Source: an uncultured Cellulophaga sp. (GTDB lineage: Bacteria; Bacteroidota; Bacteroidia; Flavobacteriales; Flavobacteriaceae). From it: 64,000 nucleotides of DNA. The DNA is taken from positions 1-64,000 of the forward strand of contig CANLOV010000005.1 of assembly GCA_947492955.1 (NCBI GenBank), read 5' to 3'. Shown one piece after another: positions 18,863-28,910 of the stretch. Both the position numbers and the translations under genes were made by a program. A model generated the notes under the pieces. It made no database searches, was not told the origin of the DNA, and saw only the letters and a program-made list of their open reading frames with translations. Each line of letters begins with the position of its first letter. Positions within the stretch are counted from its first letter, which is position 1.

Positions 18863-20368
18863 CTATAAGCTTGCTATTGCTTTTTTAATTCTTGCAACTG
18901 TTTCTTCTTTCCCTATAATTGCTATAATATCAAAAATATGTGGGCCTTTCATGTCACCAACAATTACCAATCGTAAGGGTGGCATTACTTTTCCAAAAGA
19001 CAGCTCATTATCTGTAATCCATTGTTTTACAATAGTTTCTGTATTGTTAGAACTAAAGTCGCTTATATTTTCTATTACAGATACCAATTGGTTTAAAATT
19101 TCTGGTGTTCCTTCTTTCCATTGTTTTTTTACAGCCTTTTCTCCGTACGAGGTAGGCGCCACAAAAAAGTAATCGGACAAGTTCCAAAAATCTGCCACAA
19201 ACACAGCTCTTTCTTTAATTAAGCTAACCACTTTTGTTACATAAGTAGCGGCTAATTTATCTGCGCTTATTTTCTTTTCTTCTAATACAGGTATAAATAA
19301 ATTGGCTAATTGCTCATCTGATGTTTGCTGAACATAATGTTGGTTATACCATTTGGTTTTTTCAATATCGAAACGAGCACCAGACTTATTAACACGCTCT
19401 AAGCTAAAGGATTGTACTAATTCTTCTAGACTAAAAATCTCTTGTTCTGTTCCAGGGTTCCAGCCTAATAATGCTAAAAAGTTAACCACTGCTTCAGGAA
19501 AATATCCTTCTTCTTTATAACCTAAAGAACCATTCCATGATAACGGAAAAACAGGAAAGCCTAATTTATCGCCATCTCTTTTACTTAATTTTCCTTTACC
19601 AACTGGTTTCATAATTAAAGGTAAATGAGCAAATTCTGGTGCTTGCCATTCAAAAGCATCATACAATTGTTGGTGCAAGGCTAAAGAAGGCAACCATTCT
19701 TCTCCACGAATTACATGTGAAATCTCCATTAAATGGTCGTCTACAATATTTGCTAAATGATAGGTTGGCATGCCATCACTCTTAAATAAAACTTTATCAT
19801 CGAGAATATTGGTATCAATCTCCATATTTCCTCTAATAAGGTCTTTTAATGCTAATTTCTCGTCTTGTGGTGTTTTAAAACGAATTACATAAGCATCGCC
19901 AGCATCTAATTTTGCTGTTGTTTCTTCTTTAGATAAGGCTAAAGAATTGTCTAATCTTAAACGGTTATGCCAATTATATATAAATGTTTTTCCTTTAGTT
20001 TCGTGCTCTTTTCTATGGTTATTTAAACTTTCTGAAGTATCAAAAGCATAATACGCTTTTCCTTTGCTAATAAGTTCATCGGCATATTGCTTGTATAAAC
20101 TTTTTCGTTCGCTTTGTCTGTAAGGTCCAAATTTTCCTTCTTTACCAACACCTTCATCAAAAGGAATTCCACACCAATTTAATGCATTTACAATATAATC
20201 TTCGGCTCCTTCTACATACCTGGTTTGATCAGTGTCTTCTATCCTTAAAATAAAATCTCCACCATGTTTTTTGGCAAATAAATAATTGAATAAAGCAGTA
20301 CGAACACCACCAATATGCAAACCTCCTGTTGGACTAGGAGCAAAACGAACACGAACTTTCTTAGACAT
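18863..20368 (-). CDS. gltX: Glutamyl-tRNA synthetase
   Basis: A 501-residue class I synthetase that attaches glutamate to tRNA-Glu. It begins RFAPSPTGGLHIGGVRTALFN, with the HIGH-equivalent at residues 18-21. LRIEDTDQTRYVEGAE is typical of GluRS, and the KMSKS equivalent is KLSKRDGD near residue 257. The C-terminal helical anticodon domain is present. Since glnS is encoded nearby, GluRS need not misacylate tRNA-Gln. It is a single gene with no obvious operon partner. Confidence 0.97.
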   Translation of the reverse strand: MSKKVRVRFAPSPTGGLHIGGVRTALFNYLFAKKHGGDFILRIEDTDQTRYVEGAEDYIVNALNWCGIPFDEGVGKEGKFGPYRQSERKSLYKQYADELISKGKAYYAFDTSESLNNHRKEHETKGKTFIYNWHNRLRLDNSLALSKEETTAKLDAGDAYVIRFKTPQDEKLALKDLIRGNMEIDTNILDDKVLFKSDGMPTYHLANIVDDHLMEISHVIRGEEWLPSLALHQQLYDAFEWQAPEFAHLPLIMKPVGKGKLSKRDGDKLGFPVFPLSWNGSLGYKEEGYFPEAVVNFLALLGWNPGTEQEIFSLEELVQSFSLERVNKSGARFDIEKTKWYNQHYVQQTSDEQLANLFIPVLEEKKISADKLAATYVTKVVSLIKERAVFVADFWNLSDYFFVAPTSYGEKAVKKQWKEGTPEILNQLVSVIENISDFSSNNTETIVKQWITDNELSFGKVMPPLRLVIVGDMKGPHIFDIIAIIGKEETVARIKKAIASL

Positions 20369-20544
20369 TTATGCTGTATTTAAAAATGCAAAGATACTTT
20401 TTGCTATGTATTATTATAAACTAATTTTAATAAAACTATAGCTATTAATTATCTTGTTTAACATAAGCTATTTTCTTTTTTATCGTTTTTTAGATATGTA
20501 ATTTTATGATAAACAGGTATCTTGGTATTAAATAAGTTTATATT

Positions 20545-23500
20545 TTGAATAGTTTTAATAAGATATTAGCCAAGCTAAACGCATTTACAAAAAAGTATTA
20601 CACCAAAATGCTGGTAAAAGGTGTGTTGCTTTTTTTAAGTATTGGTGTCCTTTTTTTTATTGCCATTCTTGGCATAGAATATTTTTTATGGCTTAATTCT
20701 ACTGGTAGATTTTTACTTTTTCTACTTTTTATTGGAGTAGAATTGTATTTACTTTTTAAATTTATTGCCGTACCTATTTTTTATCTTTTTAAAATAAAAA
20801 ACGGAATAACAAACAGAGAAGCTTCGGTTTTAATAGGCAAACACTTTCCTAAGGTTGGCGATAAATTATATAATCTTTTAGATTTAGCCGATGATGAAAA
20901 TAAATCGGAATTATTACTAGCAAGTATAGAGCAGCGTTCTACTAATTTAGATAGTATTCCGTTTACCAAGGCCATTAATTTTAATGAGAATTTTAAATAC
21001 GCTAAATATTTAGCTATTCCTGTACTAATTTTTGCACTTATTTGGCTTTCTGGCAATTTAAATACCTTTTTTAGCTCTTATAAACGGGTTGTAAATTTTG
21101 ATACTGCCTATATACCACCTGCTCCTTTTTCTTTTAAATTACTAAACAGTAAACTTAATGTTTTAGAATCGGACTCTTTTACCCTAAAAGTAACTACGGA
21201 AGGGACTGTAAAACCAGAAAATGTTTTTATGGTTCTAGATAACAAAGAGTTTTTATTAAAAGAGAATGCTGGCATTTACGAGTATACATTTACGGCTCCT
21301 TTAAAATCTACCGATTTTTATGTAAAAGCTAATGATGTTAGGTCTATAGATTATAGCATTACAGCTTTAAAAACTCCGGCAATTCAGGATTTTAATTTGT
21401 TATTAAATTACCCTGCTTATACTAATAAAACTTCCGAATTAATTAAAAGTACTGGTAATGCTACTTTCCCTGAGGGAACAAAAGTTACTTGGAAAATTAA
21501 AGGGAATAATACAGAAAATATTCAGCTAATTACAAATGATACTACAGTAAATTTTAAAGAAACGAAGCAAGAGTTTAAACTAAGCAAAAGAATTTATAAC
21601 AGCTTAAATTATGAAATAGCAACATCTAACAAAAATGTAAAAGCCTATGAAAAATTAAGCTATGCATTTAAAATAATTAAAGATGAATACCCCACTATTA
21701 AAGTAAGCCAAATATTAGACTCTTTAAACCCTAATGTTTCTTATTACGCAGGAGAATCTTCGGACGATTTTAAAGTATCCACAATTAAATTAATTTATTA
21801 CCCAGATACCAATCCTAATGATAAAAAGGAAGTACTTATTAGTACTCCAAACAACAACTTTAATCAGTTTTATTACACCTATCCATCTGGTTTAGATTTA
21901 AAAACAGATGTTAACTACAGCTTTTATTTTACTGCTATAGATAATGATGCCATACATGGAGGCAAAAGCACTAATAGTGAGGTGTTTACAAAACAATTAT
22001 TAAACATTAATCAACTGAAAAACAATGAGTTAAATACTCAAAACAAGCTAATAGATAAGCTAGATAAGTCCTTACAAGAGTTTAAAAATCAGAAGCAAGA
22101 TTTAAAAGAAATTAATAAAAACCAGAAAGAAAAAAGTAGTCTAAACTTTAACGAACAAACTAAGGTTAAAGACTTTCTTAAAAAGCAAGAGCAACAAGAA
22201 AGTTTAAGGCAAAAATTTAGCAAACAATTAAAAGAAAATTTAGAAAAAGGAGATAAAAACGACCCTTTAAACAAACTATTAAAAGAACGTTTAGAAAGAC
22301 AAGAGCTAGAAGCTAAAAAGAATGAAAAATTACTAAACGAACTTAACAAAGTAGCCGATAAAATTAAAAAAGAAGAACTTACAAAAAAGCTCGAAGAAAT
22401 AGCTAAAAAGCAACAAAATAGTGAGCGTAACCTAGAACAGCTTTTAGAACTGACCAAACGGTATTATGTAACCGAAAAAGCATCACAGTTAGCTAAGGAT
22501 TTAGAAGAATTAGCTAAAAAACAAGAAGAAGCCTCTAAAAGTAAAAACACTGAAAACAAAGAGGAAGAACAGAAAAAACTAAATGAAGAATTTAATAAAC
22601 TAGCTAAAGATTTAGAAGAATTAGCTAAGGATAACAAAGCCTTAAAGAAGCCCTTAGATTTAAATACCGATAAGTCTAAAGAAGAAGAAATTAAAAAAGA
22701 ACAGCAAGAAGCTACCGAAGAATTACAAAAAGAAAAATCTGAAAATAGTAGTGAAGAAGAGCAGAAAAAATCTAGTAAAGAAGCTTCTAAAAAGCAAAAA
22801 TCTGCTGCTGATAAAATGCAACAAATGGGAGAACAATTGGCACAATCTTCTTCCTCATCATCATCGGGTAGTGAATCTATTTCTGAAGATGCCGAAATGC
22901 TACGTCAGATTTTAGATAACCTTGTTACTTTTTCTTTTAAACAAGAAAATATTTACGATAAGCTTTCTAATACAGAAACTGCCATTTCTAAAATACCTAC
23001 TAATATTAGAAAACAAAAAGAACTACGTAATTTATTTGAGCATGTAGATGATAGTTTGTTTTCACTTTCATTGCGCAGAGCAGAATTATCAGAATTTGTA
23101 AATGAACAAATTACAGATGTATATTATAACATAGATAAAGCCTTAGAAAGTTTAGCAGAGAATCAGGTTTACAAAGGTGTATCTAACCAGCAATATGTAC
23201 TTACTGCTTCTAATAATTTAGCAGATTTCTTAGCAGATATTTTAAGTAATATGCAACAAAGTATGCAATCTGGTTCTGGTGAAGGACAAAGTGGAGAAGG
23301 TTTTCAGTTACCAGATATTATTAAAGGACAAGGAGAACTTAGTAAAAAAATGGGCGATCACGGGCAAAAAGGAGCCGGTAAACCAGGTGGTAAAGAAGGA
23401 GAAGGAAAAGCTGGAGGAAAGAAAGGACAAGGAAAAACAGGTGGTAAAGATGGTGAAGGCCAAAAAGGAGAAAATGGAAACCAAGGAAAGAACGGAAATA

Positions 23501-24012
23501 ATGGTAAAGGAAACGGAGAAAAAGGAAGTGGCAAAGGAAAAGGAAGCACAGGAGAAAATGGTAATGGAGGTTCTGGCAATGGACAAGGAGAAGCAGAATT
23601 AGAAGAAATCTATGAAATTTATAAAGAGCAACAAGCTATACGTAAACAATTAGAACAACAATTAAAAGATTTTATTAATACTAAAGACGCACAATTAGCT
23701 AAAAAATTAATGCGCCAAATGGAAGATTTTGAAAACGATTTAATAGAGAACGGAATTACACAAAGAACCATTACTAAGGCTAATAATATTGAGCACCAAT
23801 TATTAAAACTAGAAAATGCGGCATTAAAACAAGGCAAAAAGTCTGAGCGAGAAGGAACTACAAATAAAAATGAATTTGCAAATCCAATTACTACCAAACC
23901 CTCATTATTAGATAATTATCGTAACGAAGTAGAAATTTTAAACAGACAAGCACTACCTTTGCGGCAAATTTACCAAGAAAAGGTAAAGTCTTATTTTAAA
24001 AGTGATGATTGA
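20545..24012 (+). CDS. DUF4175-family membrane protein with coiled coils and Gly/Lys-rich tract
   Basis: A 1155-residue protein read from a TTG start. The next ATG is 14 codons on, but the residues before it (NKILAKLNAFTKKYYTKM) look like the family's normal N-terminus. Three hydrophobic segments lie near residues 25-50, 52-78 and 150-170. The middle contains beta-rich repeats. From about 495 to 780 there are long Glu/Lys/Gln coiled coils. From about 910 to 1015 there is a low-complexity Gly/Lys/Glu tract (KGQGKTGGKDGEGQKGEN). The family is widespread in Bacteroidota but uncharacterised; an envelope or scaffold function is only a guess. It overlaps ybeY by 11 bp, implying coupled translation. 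Confidence 0.85.
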   Translation: MNSFNKILAKLNAFTKKYYTKMLVKGVLLFLSIGVLFFIAILGIEYFLWLNSTGRFLLFLLFIGVELYLLFKFIAVPIFYLFKIKNGITNREASVLIGKHFPKVGDKLYNLLDLADDENKSELLLASIEQRSTNLDSIPFTKAINFNENFKYAKYLAIPVLIFALIWLSGNLNTFFSSYKRVVNFDTAYIPPAPFSFKLLNSKLNVLESDSFTLKVTTEGTVKPENVFMVLDNKEFLLKENAGIYEYTFTAPLKSTDFYVKANDVRSIDYSITALKTPAIQDFNLLLNYPAYTNKTSELIKSTGNATFPEGTKVTWKIKGNNTENIQLITNDTTVNFKETKQEFKLSKRIYNSLNYEIATSNKNVKAYEKLSYAFKIIKDEYPTIKVSQILDSLNPNVSYYAGESSDDFKVSTIKLIYYPDTNPNDKKEVLISTPNNNFNQFYYTYPSGLDLKTDVNYSFYFTAIDNDAIHGGKSTNSEVFTKQLLNINQLKNNELNTQNKLIDKLDKSLQEFKNQKQDLKEINKNQKEKSSLNFNEQTKVKDFLKKQEQQESLRQKFSKQLKENLEKGDKNDPLNKLLKERLERQELEAKKNEKLLNELNKVADKIKKEELTKKLEEIAKKQQNSERNLEQLLELTKRYYVTEKASQLAKDLEELAKKQEEASKSKNTENKEEEQKKLNEEFNKLAKDLEELAKDNKALKKPLDLNTDKSKEEEIKKEQQEATEELQKEKSENSSEEEQKKSSKEASKKQKSAADKMQQMGEQLAQSSSSSSSGSESISEDAEMLRQILDNLVTFSFKQENIYDKLSNTETAISKIPTNIRKQKELRNLFEHVDDSLFSLSLRRAELSEFVNEQITDVYYNIDKALESLAENQVYKGVSNQQYVLTASNNLADFLADILSNMQQSMQSGSGEGQSGEGFQLPDIIKGQGELSKKMGDHGQKGAGKPGGKEGEGKAGGKKGQGKTGGKDGEGQKGENGNQGKNGNNGKGNGEKGSGKGKGSTGENGNGGSGNGQGEAELEEIYEIYKEQQAIRKQLEQQLKDFINTKDAQLAKKLMRQMEDFENDLIENGITQRTITKANNIEHQLLKLENAALKQGKKSEREGTTNKNEFANPITTKPSLLDNYRNEVEILNRQALPLRQIYQEKVKSYFKSDD

Positions 24013-24427
24013 TTATAATTATGAAACGGATTTTAAGATAGACAATGAAGTCTACTATTCCGATTGGATTGATAGGATATTAAAAAAAGAAAAAAGTATT
24101 CTTGGTACTTTATCCTATATTTTTTGCGATGATGAGTACTTACTAAAAATAAACAAAGAGTATTTAGATCACGATACTTACACAGATATTATAACTTTTG
24201 ATTATACTGAAGGTGCAACAATTTCTGGCGATATTTTTATTTCTATAGATAGAATAAAAGAAAACGCAATAGAATTTAATGTTAGTTTTGAGCAAGAACT
24301 TATTAGAGTTATGTCTCACGGTGTGCTTCATTTAATAGGCTATAAAGACAAAAGTGCAGATGATGCTGCATTAATGAGAGAGAAAGAAAACCAAATGATA
24401 GAATTGTTCCACGTGGAACGCGAATAG
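24002..24427 (+). CDS. ybeY: Endoribonuclease YbeY (16S rRNA maturation)
   Basis: A 141-residue metalloprotein, normal length, that matures the 16S rRNA 3' end and takes part in ribosome quality control. [19 protein letters not shown] and [16 protein letters not shown] are the family motifs. The canonical zinc motif is HGxLHLxGYDH; here the third ligand position reads Asp or Lys (GYKDK) rather than His. It overlaps the DUF4175 gene and is followed after 5 bp by mnmG. A parS-like palindrome sits inside its last codons (24406-24419). Confidence 0.93.
   Translation: MMIDYNYETDFKIDNEVYYSDWIDRILKKEKSILGTLSYIFCDDEYLLKINKEYLDHDTYTDIITFDYTEGATISGDIFISIDRIKENAIEFNVSFEQELIRVMSHGVLHLIGYKDKSADDAALMREKENQMIELFHVERE
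24406..24419. promoter_or_regulatory. parS-like centromere site 1 (inside ybeY)
   Basis: GTTCCACGTGGAAC is a perfect palindrome and matches the conserved bacterial parS core TGTTNCACGTGNAACA at all but one outer base (TGTT...AACG). ParB spreads from such sites, which cluster near oriC in most bacteria. It overlaps the coding sequence for FHVER at the ybeY C-terminus. Confidence 0.85.
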
Positions 24428-24432
24428 AAATT

Positions 24433-26301
24433 ATGTTTGATAAAGAGTATGATGTAATTGTTGTTGGAGCTGGGCACGCTGGTGCAGAAGCAGCAGCAGC
24501 AGCAGCCAATATGGGTTCTAAAACTTTATTAGTTACTATGAACCTACAAACCATTGGGCAAATGTCTTGCAACCCAGCAATGGGAGGTATTGCCAAAGGG
24601 CAAATAGTAAGAGAAATAGATGCCCTTGGTGGTTATAGCGGAATTATAACAGACAAATCTGCTATACAATTTAAAATGCTAAACAAATCTAAAGGTCCTG
24701 CAATGTGGAGTCCTAGAGCACAAAGCGATAGGATGCGCTTTGCAGAAGAATGGCGTTTAGCTTTAGAAAATACTCCTAATGTAGATTTTTATCAAGAAAT
24801 GATTTCTGGTTTATTAATAGAAAACAATAAAGTAGTTGGGGTACAATCTTCTCTAGGTATTAAAATAAAAAGTAAATCTGTTGTTTTAACTAATGGCACC
24901 TTTTTAAACGGATTAATACATATTGGAGAAAAACAATTTGGTGGTGGTAGAGCAGGAGAATCTGCTGCCACAGGAATAACTGAACAGTTAGTAAATTTAG
25001 GTTTTGAAAGTGGTAGAATGAAAACAGGAACACCGCCAAGAGTAGATGGGCGTTCTTTAGATTATTCTAAAATGATACCACAACCTGGAGATGCAAGACC
25101 AGAAAAATTCTCGTATACAGATACTTCTTTTTTAACTACGCAAATAGATTGCCATATGTCTCATACAAGTGCATTGGTTCACGATTTATTGCGAGAAGGT
25201 TTTGATAGGTCTCCAATGTTTAACGGTAGAATTAAAAGTTTAGGACCACGCTATTGCCCATCTATAGAAGATAAAATAAACAGATTTGCAGATAAAGATA
25301 GTCACCAATTATTTGTAGAACCAGAGGGATGGAAAACAGTAGAAGTTTATGTAAATGGTTTTTCAACATCATTACCAGAAGATGTACAATACAAAGCTTT
25401 AAAATCTGTAGTTGGTTTTGAAAATGTAAAATTCTTTAGACCTGGTTATGCTATAGAGTACGATTACTTTCCGCCAACGCAATTAAAACATACTTTAGAA
25501 ACTAAATTAGTGGATAATTTATTTTTTGCTGGGCAAATAAACGGAACTACAGGTTACGAGGAAGCAGCATCGCAAGGAATAATGGCTGGTATAAATGCTC
25601 ATTTAAAAGTACAAGAAAAAGAACCTTTTATCTTAACAAGAGACGAAGCTTATATTGGTGTATTAATAGACGACTTAATTACAAAAGGAACAGAAGAGCC
25701 TTATAGAATGTTTACTTCTAGGGCAGAATATAGAACTTTGTTAAGACAAGATAATGCCGATTTAAGATTAACTCCTAAAGGTTATGAAATAGGTTTGGCC
25801 AAAGAAAGTAGACTTAAAAGAATGGAAGACAAGTTAGCTAAGTCTAACAACTTTGTAAAATTCTTTAAAGAAACAAGTGTAAAGCCTTCAGAAATAAATC
25901 CAATATTAGGGTCTGTATCATCTTCTACGGTAAATCAATCTGGGAAAATGTTTAAATTATTTTCTAGACCTAATGTAACTATGGACCATATGTTACAATT
26001 AGAATCTGTTTCTAATTTTGTAAAAGAAAACGAAATAGGAAGAGAAGAACTAGAGCAAACAGAAGTACAAGTTAAATATGCAGGTTACATTGCTAAGGAA
26101 AAATTAAATGCTGATAAATTACACAGATTAGAAAATGTAAAAATACCAGCAAATTTTGACTATACTAAACTTAAATCTTTGTCTTATGAAGCAAGGGAAA
26201 AATTAAGCAAAATACAACCTGTAACTATTTCGCAAGCATCTAGAATTAGTGGTGTAACTCCAAGTGATATTAGTGTGCTTTTAGTTTTCTTAGGAAGATA
26301 A
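24433..26301 (+). CDS. mnmG: tRNA uridine-5-carboxymethylaminomethyl modification enzyme MnmG (GidA)
   Basis: A 622-residue FAD protein that, with MnmE, installs the cmnm5 group on wobble U34 of certain tRNAs. The FAD dinucleotide fold is at residues about 7-30 ([19 protein letters not shown]). [11 protein letters not shown] and [22 protein letters not shown] and the C-terminal helical domain ([22 protein letters not shown]) are all family hallmarks. Length is normal. It is co-directional with ybeY and ended by a hairpin. gidA often lies near the origin in other bacteria, in line with the adjacent parS sites. Confidence 0.97.
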   Translation: MFDKEYDVIVVGAGHAGAEAAAAAANMGSKTLLVTMNLQTIGQMSCNPAMGGIAKGQIVREIDALGGYSGIITDKSAIQFKMLNKSKGPAMWSPRAQSDRMRFAEEWRLALENTPNVDFYQEMISGLLIENNKVVGVQSSLGIKIKSKSVVLTNGTFLNGLIHIGEKQFGGGRAGESAATGITEQLVNLGFESGRMKTGTPPRVDGRSLDYSKMIPQPGDARPEKFSYTDTSFLTTQIDCHMSHTSALVHDLLREGFDRSPMFNGRIKSLGPRYCPSIEDKINRFADKDSHQLFVEPEGWKTVEVYVNGFSTSLPEDVQYKALKSVVGFENVKFFRPGYAIEYDYFPPTQLKHTLETKLVDNLFFAGQINGTTGYEEAASQGIMAGINAHLKVQEKEPFILTRDEAYIGVLIDDLITKGTEEPYRMFTSRAEYRTLLRQDNADLRLTPKGYEIGLAKESRLKRMEDKLAKSNNFVKFFKETSVKPSEINPILGSVSSSTVNQSGKMFKLFSRPNVTMDHMLQLESVSNFVKENEIGREELEQTEVQVKYAGYIAKEKLNADKLHRLENVKIPANFDYTKLKSLSYEAREKLSKIQPVTISQASRISGVTPSDISVLLVFLGR

Positions 26302-26327
26302 AAATCTAGATACAGTTTAAGTTTTAA

Positions 26328-26359
26328 AAGCTCGCCAATATTAGGCGGGCTTTTTTTGT
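26328..26359 (+). terminator. Rho-independent terminator of mnmG
   Basis: AAGCTCGCC / GGCGGGCTT stem (one G-T pair) with an AATATTA loop is followed by a run of T. Confidence 0.9.
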
Positions 26360-26585
26360 TTAAATAATTACATGCTTAAATAGTATTATTATTTAAGCAA
26401 CTATTGCAGCTAGATAATAATGAAACATAAACACTAAACTATTTTACCTCTCTCCTATTCTATCTTTCGTTTATTAAATGCTACTAATACTTTACTAAAA
26501 TTATAATCTCTATAGAAGAAATAAATTAATACTTTTAGGGAGCAAAGAAACATAGAACAAAATTAAATTTTTAAAAAAAGAATAT

Positions 26586-27056
26586 ATGGAATCATTATTT
26601 TTTAAACAAGAAAAAGCACTTACCGTTAAAATTCTTGGTATTGCTCTACTTATACTATCCTTTATTAATTTAATAACTAACGCCAACAAATTAAACCAAA
26701 CAACAACTATGTTATTAATTGGTTTATTATTATTATTATCATACTCTATCTCTTATGAAATTAAAAAAGATTACGAAAACAAAAAACACATTAAAGTATT
26801 TGGATTTAGCATTATAAAATTAAATTTAGAAATTATATTCCCTCACTATATAACCATATTTTCTGCTCAATATAAACAAGAAACCAATTGGGGGTTTGTT
26901 GCTGCTCTAGGCAATGAAGCAAAAAAAGGAACATTTGTTATTAGATTATTTAAAGGAAACAAACACTTTACTATTTATAAAAAGAACGAGCTTGAGGTTG
27001 TAAAAACAAAAGCTTATGAATTATCTGAATTTTTAAATATAAACTTAAAAAATTAG
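26586..27056 (+). CDS. Hypothetical protein with two membrane helices
   Basis: A 156-residue protein I do not recognise. Two hydrophobic helices lie at about residues 16-32 and 42-58 (ILGIALLILSFINLI, TTMLLIGLLLLLSYSIS), separated by a short polar loop. A soluble beta-rich C-terminal part resembles a PH-like or small sandwich fold (HITKxx absent, so no family is assigned). It is followed within 10 bp by parS-like site 2. The gene stands alone between mnmG and a lipoprotein gene. Confidence 0.6.
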   Translation: MESLFFKQEKALTVKILGIALLILSFINLITNANKLNQTTTMLLIGLLLLLSYSISYEIKKDYENKKHIKVFGFSIIKLNLEIIFPHYITIFSAQYKQETNWGFVAALGNEAKKGTFVIRLFKGNKHFTIYKKNELEVVKTKAYELSEFLNINLKN

Positions 27057-27064
27057 TAAAAAAG

Positions 27065-27078
27065 GTTCCACGTGGAAC
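27065..27078. promoter_or_regulatory. parS-like centromere site 2
   Basis: GTTCCACGTGGAAC at the centre of a 24-bp perfect palindrome (27060-27083) that starts just after the stop codon of the preceding gene. The outer arms AAAAG/CTTTT may also let the RNA form a terminator-like hairpin. Confidence 0.85.
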
Positions 27079-27137
27079 CTTTTAATTTTAATAATACTTT
27101 TATAAAATACGAAAGACAGTAAAAATGCACTATAAAT

Positions 27138-27151
27138 GTTCCACGTGGAAC
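27138..27151. promoter_or_regulatory. parS-like centromere site 3 (perfect consensus)
   Basis: The 16-base form TGTTCCACGTGGAACA at 27137-27152 matches the parS consensus TGTTNCACGTGNAACA exactly. It lies 73 bp from site 2 in a short non-coding stretch. Confidence 0.9.
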
Positions 27152-27250
27152 ATTGGTTATCTATATAAAAATATGTTAAATATTACGTAGGAATATACTT
27201 AGGTTTAGTTTTTGATAGACTATAAAATTTAAATAAGAAAATAGTCTGCT

Positions 27251-27802
27251 ATGAAAAGAATATTACTTTTAATGTCACTAATTTTAATAATGGAGTCTTG
27301 CATACCGATAAGAATAGCTCCAAATATAAATTACTATGAAATAACAAAAGGTAAAAATTTTAAAAGAAGTTTACCAAAAAGACATATGTTTATTTTTGAA
27401 GACCCTAAGGAAGCTAATCATTTTTACGATTATATAAACACTAAATTTAACTTAGATGATACTAATGTTTACGATGATGTTCCATTTAGTATTGATGGTC
27501 AACAATATTTTTTATCATTTTATGAAACAGAAATACCTAATAAAACAATAAATTTACTTCCTACTATAAGTAGTGCTTTGTTTAATGCAGCTATTGGAAA
27601 TACGGATAATGAAGATATTTCGGATCCTGAAATGGTAAGGAATGGTAATTGGTATATTGCAATAGAAGTATATAATGATATAGAAAAAGACTGCCTAGAG
27701 GATGATTCTCTTTCACGTACTCCAGTTTTAAAGTATCTTCGTAATTTAAAGAAAGAATATTTGTCTACTCATAATTACAATGAAGTTATATTTACAAACT
27801 AA
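27251..27802 (+). CDS. Hypothetical lipoprotein
   Basis: A 183-residue protein with a lipoprotein signal peptide: KRILLLMSLILIMESC, with Cys at residue 17. The mature part has no recognised domain; it contains an acidic stretch and ends in FTN. Its last 23 bp overlap the start of the methyltransferase gene in another frame, so the two are likely translationally coupled. Probably an inner- or outer-membrane lipoprotein of unknown role. Confidence 0.65.
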   Translation: MKRILLLMSLILIMESCIPIRIAPNINYYEITKGKNFKRSLPKRHMFIFEDPKEANHFYDYINTKFNLDDTNVYDDVPFSIDGQQYFLSFYETEIPNKTINLLPTISSALFNAAIGNTDNEDISDPEMVRNGNWYIAIEVYNDIEKDCLEDDSLSRTPVLKYLRNLKKEYLSTHNYNEVIFTN

Positions 27803-28607
27803 AGATTTTACGGTTACAAAAGAAGAATTTGAATTAAAACATAATTTAGATTTGGATATGTTAGTTACTGATCCCGTACCAGATAATTTAAGTCTATATT
27901 ATGAAAGTGAAGATTACATTTCTCATACAGATGCTAAAAAGACTTTTATAGACAAAATATATCAAGCAGTAAAAACTTATAGTTTAAATAAAAAAGTTAA
28001 GCTAATAACAAAGTATTCAAATGAAAATAAAAGTTTACTAGATGTAGGTGCTGGAACAGGTGATTTTTTAATTACTGCAAAAACAAATAATTGGAATGTT
28101 AATGGTGTAGAACCAAATAGTAAAGCAAAAAAACTAGCTTCAGAAAAAGGTCTACAACTATTTTCAGATTTAGATTCTTTACCAAATAAGGAATATGATA
28201 TAATTACCCTTTGGCATGTACTAGAACATTTGCCAGATTTAGAGATAAAAATTCGTAGACTAAAATCCTTATTAAAAAAGGATGGTACTTTAATAATTGC
28301 TGTTCCTAATTATAAATCTTACGATGCACAGTATTATAAAAAGTTTTGGGCAGCATATGATGTACCCAGACATTTATGGCATTTTTCAAAATTATCTATT
28401 GCAAAATTATTTGCTTTAGAAAACATGAAGGTTATAAAAACAAGACCAATGCTCTTTGATTCTTTCTATGTTTCTTTATTATCAGAAAAATACAAAACTG
28501 GAAAGCAGAATTTTATAAAAGCCTTTTATATTGGTTTACTATCGAATCTAAAGGCAATTAAGAGTAAAGAGCATTCTTCTATCATATATATCATTAAAAA
28601 TATCTAA
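27780..28607 (+). CDS. Class I SAM-dependent methyltransferase
   Basis: A 275-residue Rossmann methyltransferase. Motif I is LLDVGAGTGDFLITA near residues 85-99, the acidic ribose ligand is in GVEPNSKAKKLA, and post-motif DIITLWHVLEHLPD plus GTLIIAVPNYKSYD complete the fold. The C-terminal part (AAYDVPRHLWHFS) resembles small-molecule and ubiquinone-type methyltransferases. The substrate is unknown. Its position downstream of mnmG and upstream of an OmpH-like gene is, as far as I recall, common in related genomes. Confidence 0.85.
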   Translation: MKLYLQTKDFTVTKEEFELKHNLDLDMLVTDPVPDNLSLYYESEDYISHTDAKKTFIDKIYQAVKTYSLNKKVKLITKYSNENKSLLDVGAGTGDFLITAKTNNWNVNGVEPNSKAKKLASEKGLQLFSDLDSLPNKEYDIITLWHVLEHLPDLEIKIRRLKSLLKKDGTLIIAVPNYKSYDAQYYKKFWAAYDVPRHLWHFSKLSIAKLFALENMKVIKTRPMLFDSFYVSLLSEKYKTGKQNFIKAFYIGLLSNLKAIKSKEHSSIIYIIKNI

Positions 28608-28910
28608 AAACTTATTTTAAGAGCATTTAAGAATATTATTAAGATATAAATATATACTTAATAGTAAATTTTAAAAAACACTCTTAAAATAGCTTTAAAT
28701 GATCAATTTACATAAGTAAAATCTATTATTTATTTTATAATTAATAATTATTATCTATTTAATATCAAAAAACAGTTTTTTTATAAATTGACTATGAATT
28801 ATTTAGAAATAATCTAAATATCAATTTTAAAGAAAAAAAGTATTTTATAATTTAATTAGTATAGTTTTTCAAAAGCTTTGTTATTTTAGCGCAACTTAAA
28901 AATTAACACC
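28608..28910. other. 303-bp extremely AT-rich gap
   Basis: No reading frame or promoter consensus was recognised. One long-range inverted repeat, ATTTTAAGAG (28614-28623) / CTCTTAAAAT (28681-28690), is visible. The stretch includes the leader and presumably the promoter of the OmpH-like gene. Confidence 0.4.

Noticed and set aside
23279-23897. Overlapping frames in the Gly/Lys-rich part of the DUF4175 gene
   Set aside because: Low-complexity repeats keep several frames open; only the long plus frame fits the family.
27060-27083. Palindrome after the hypothetical gene as a simple transcription terminator
   Set aside because: Its core is identical to two other parS-like sites without terminator context, so parS is the primary reading; a dual role remains possible.
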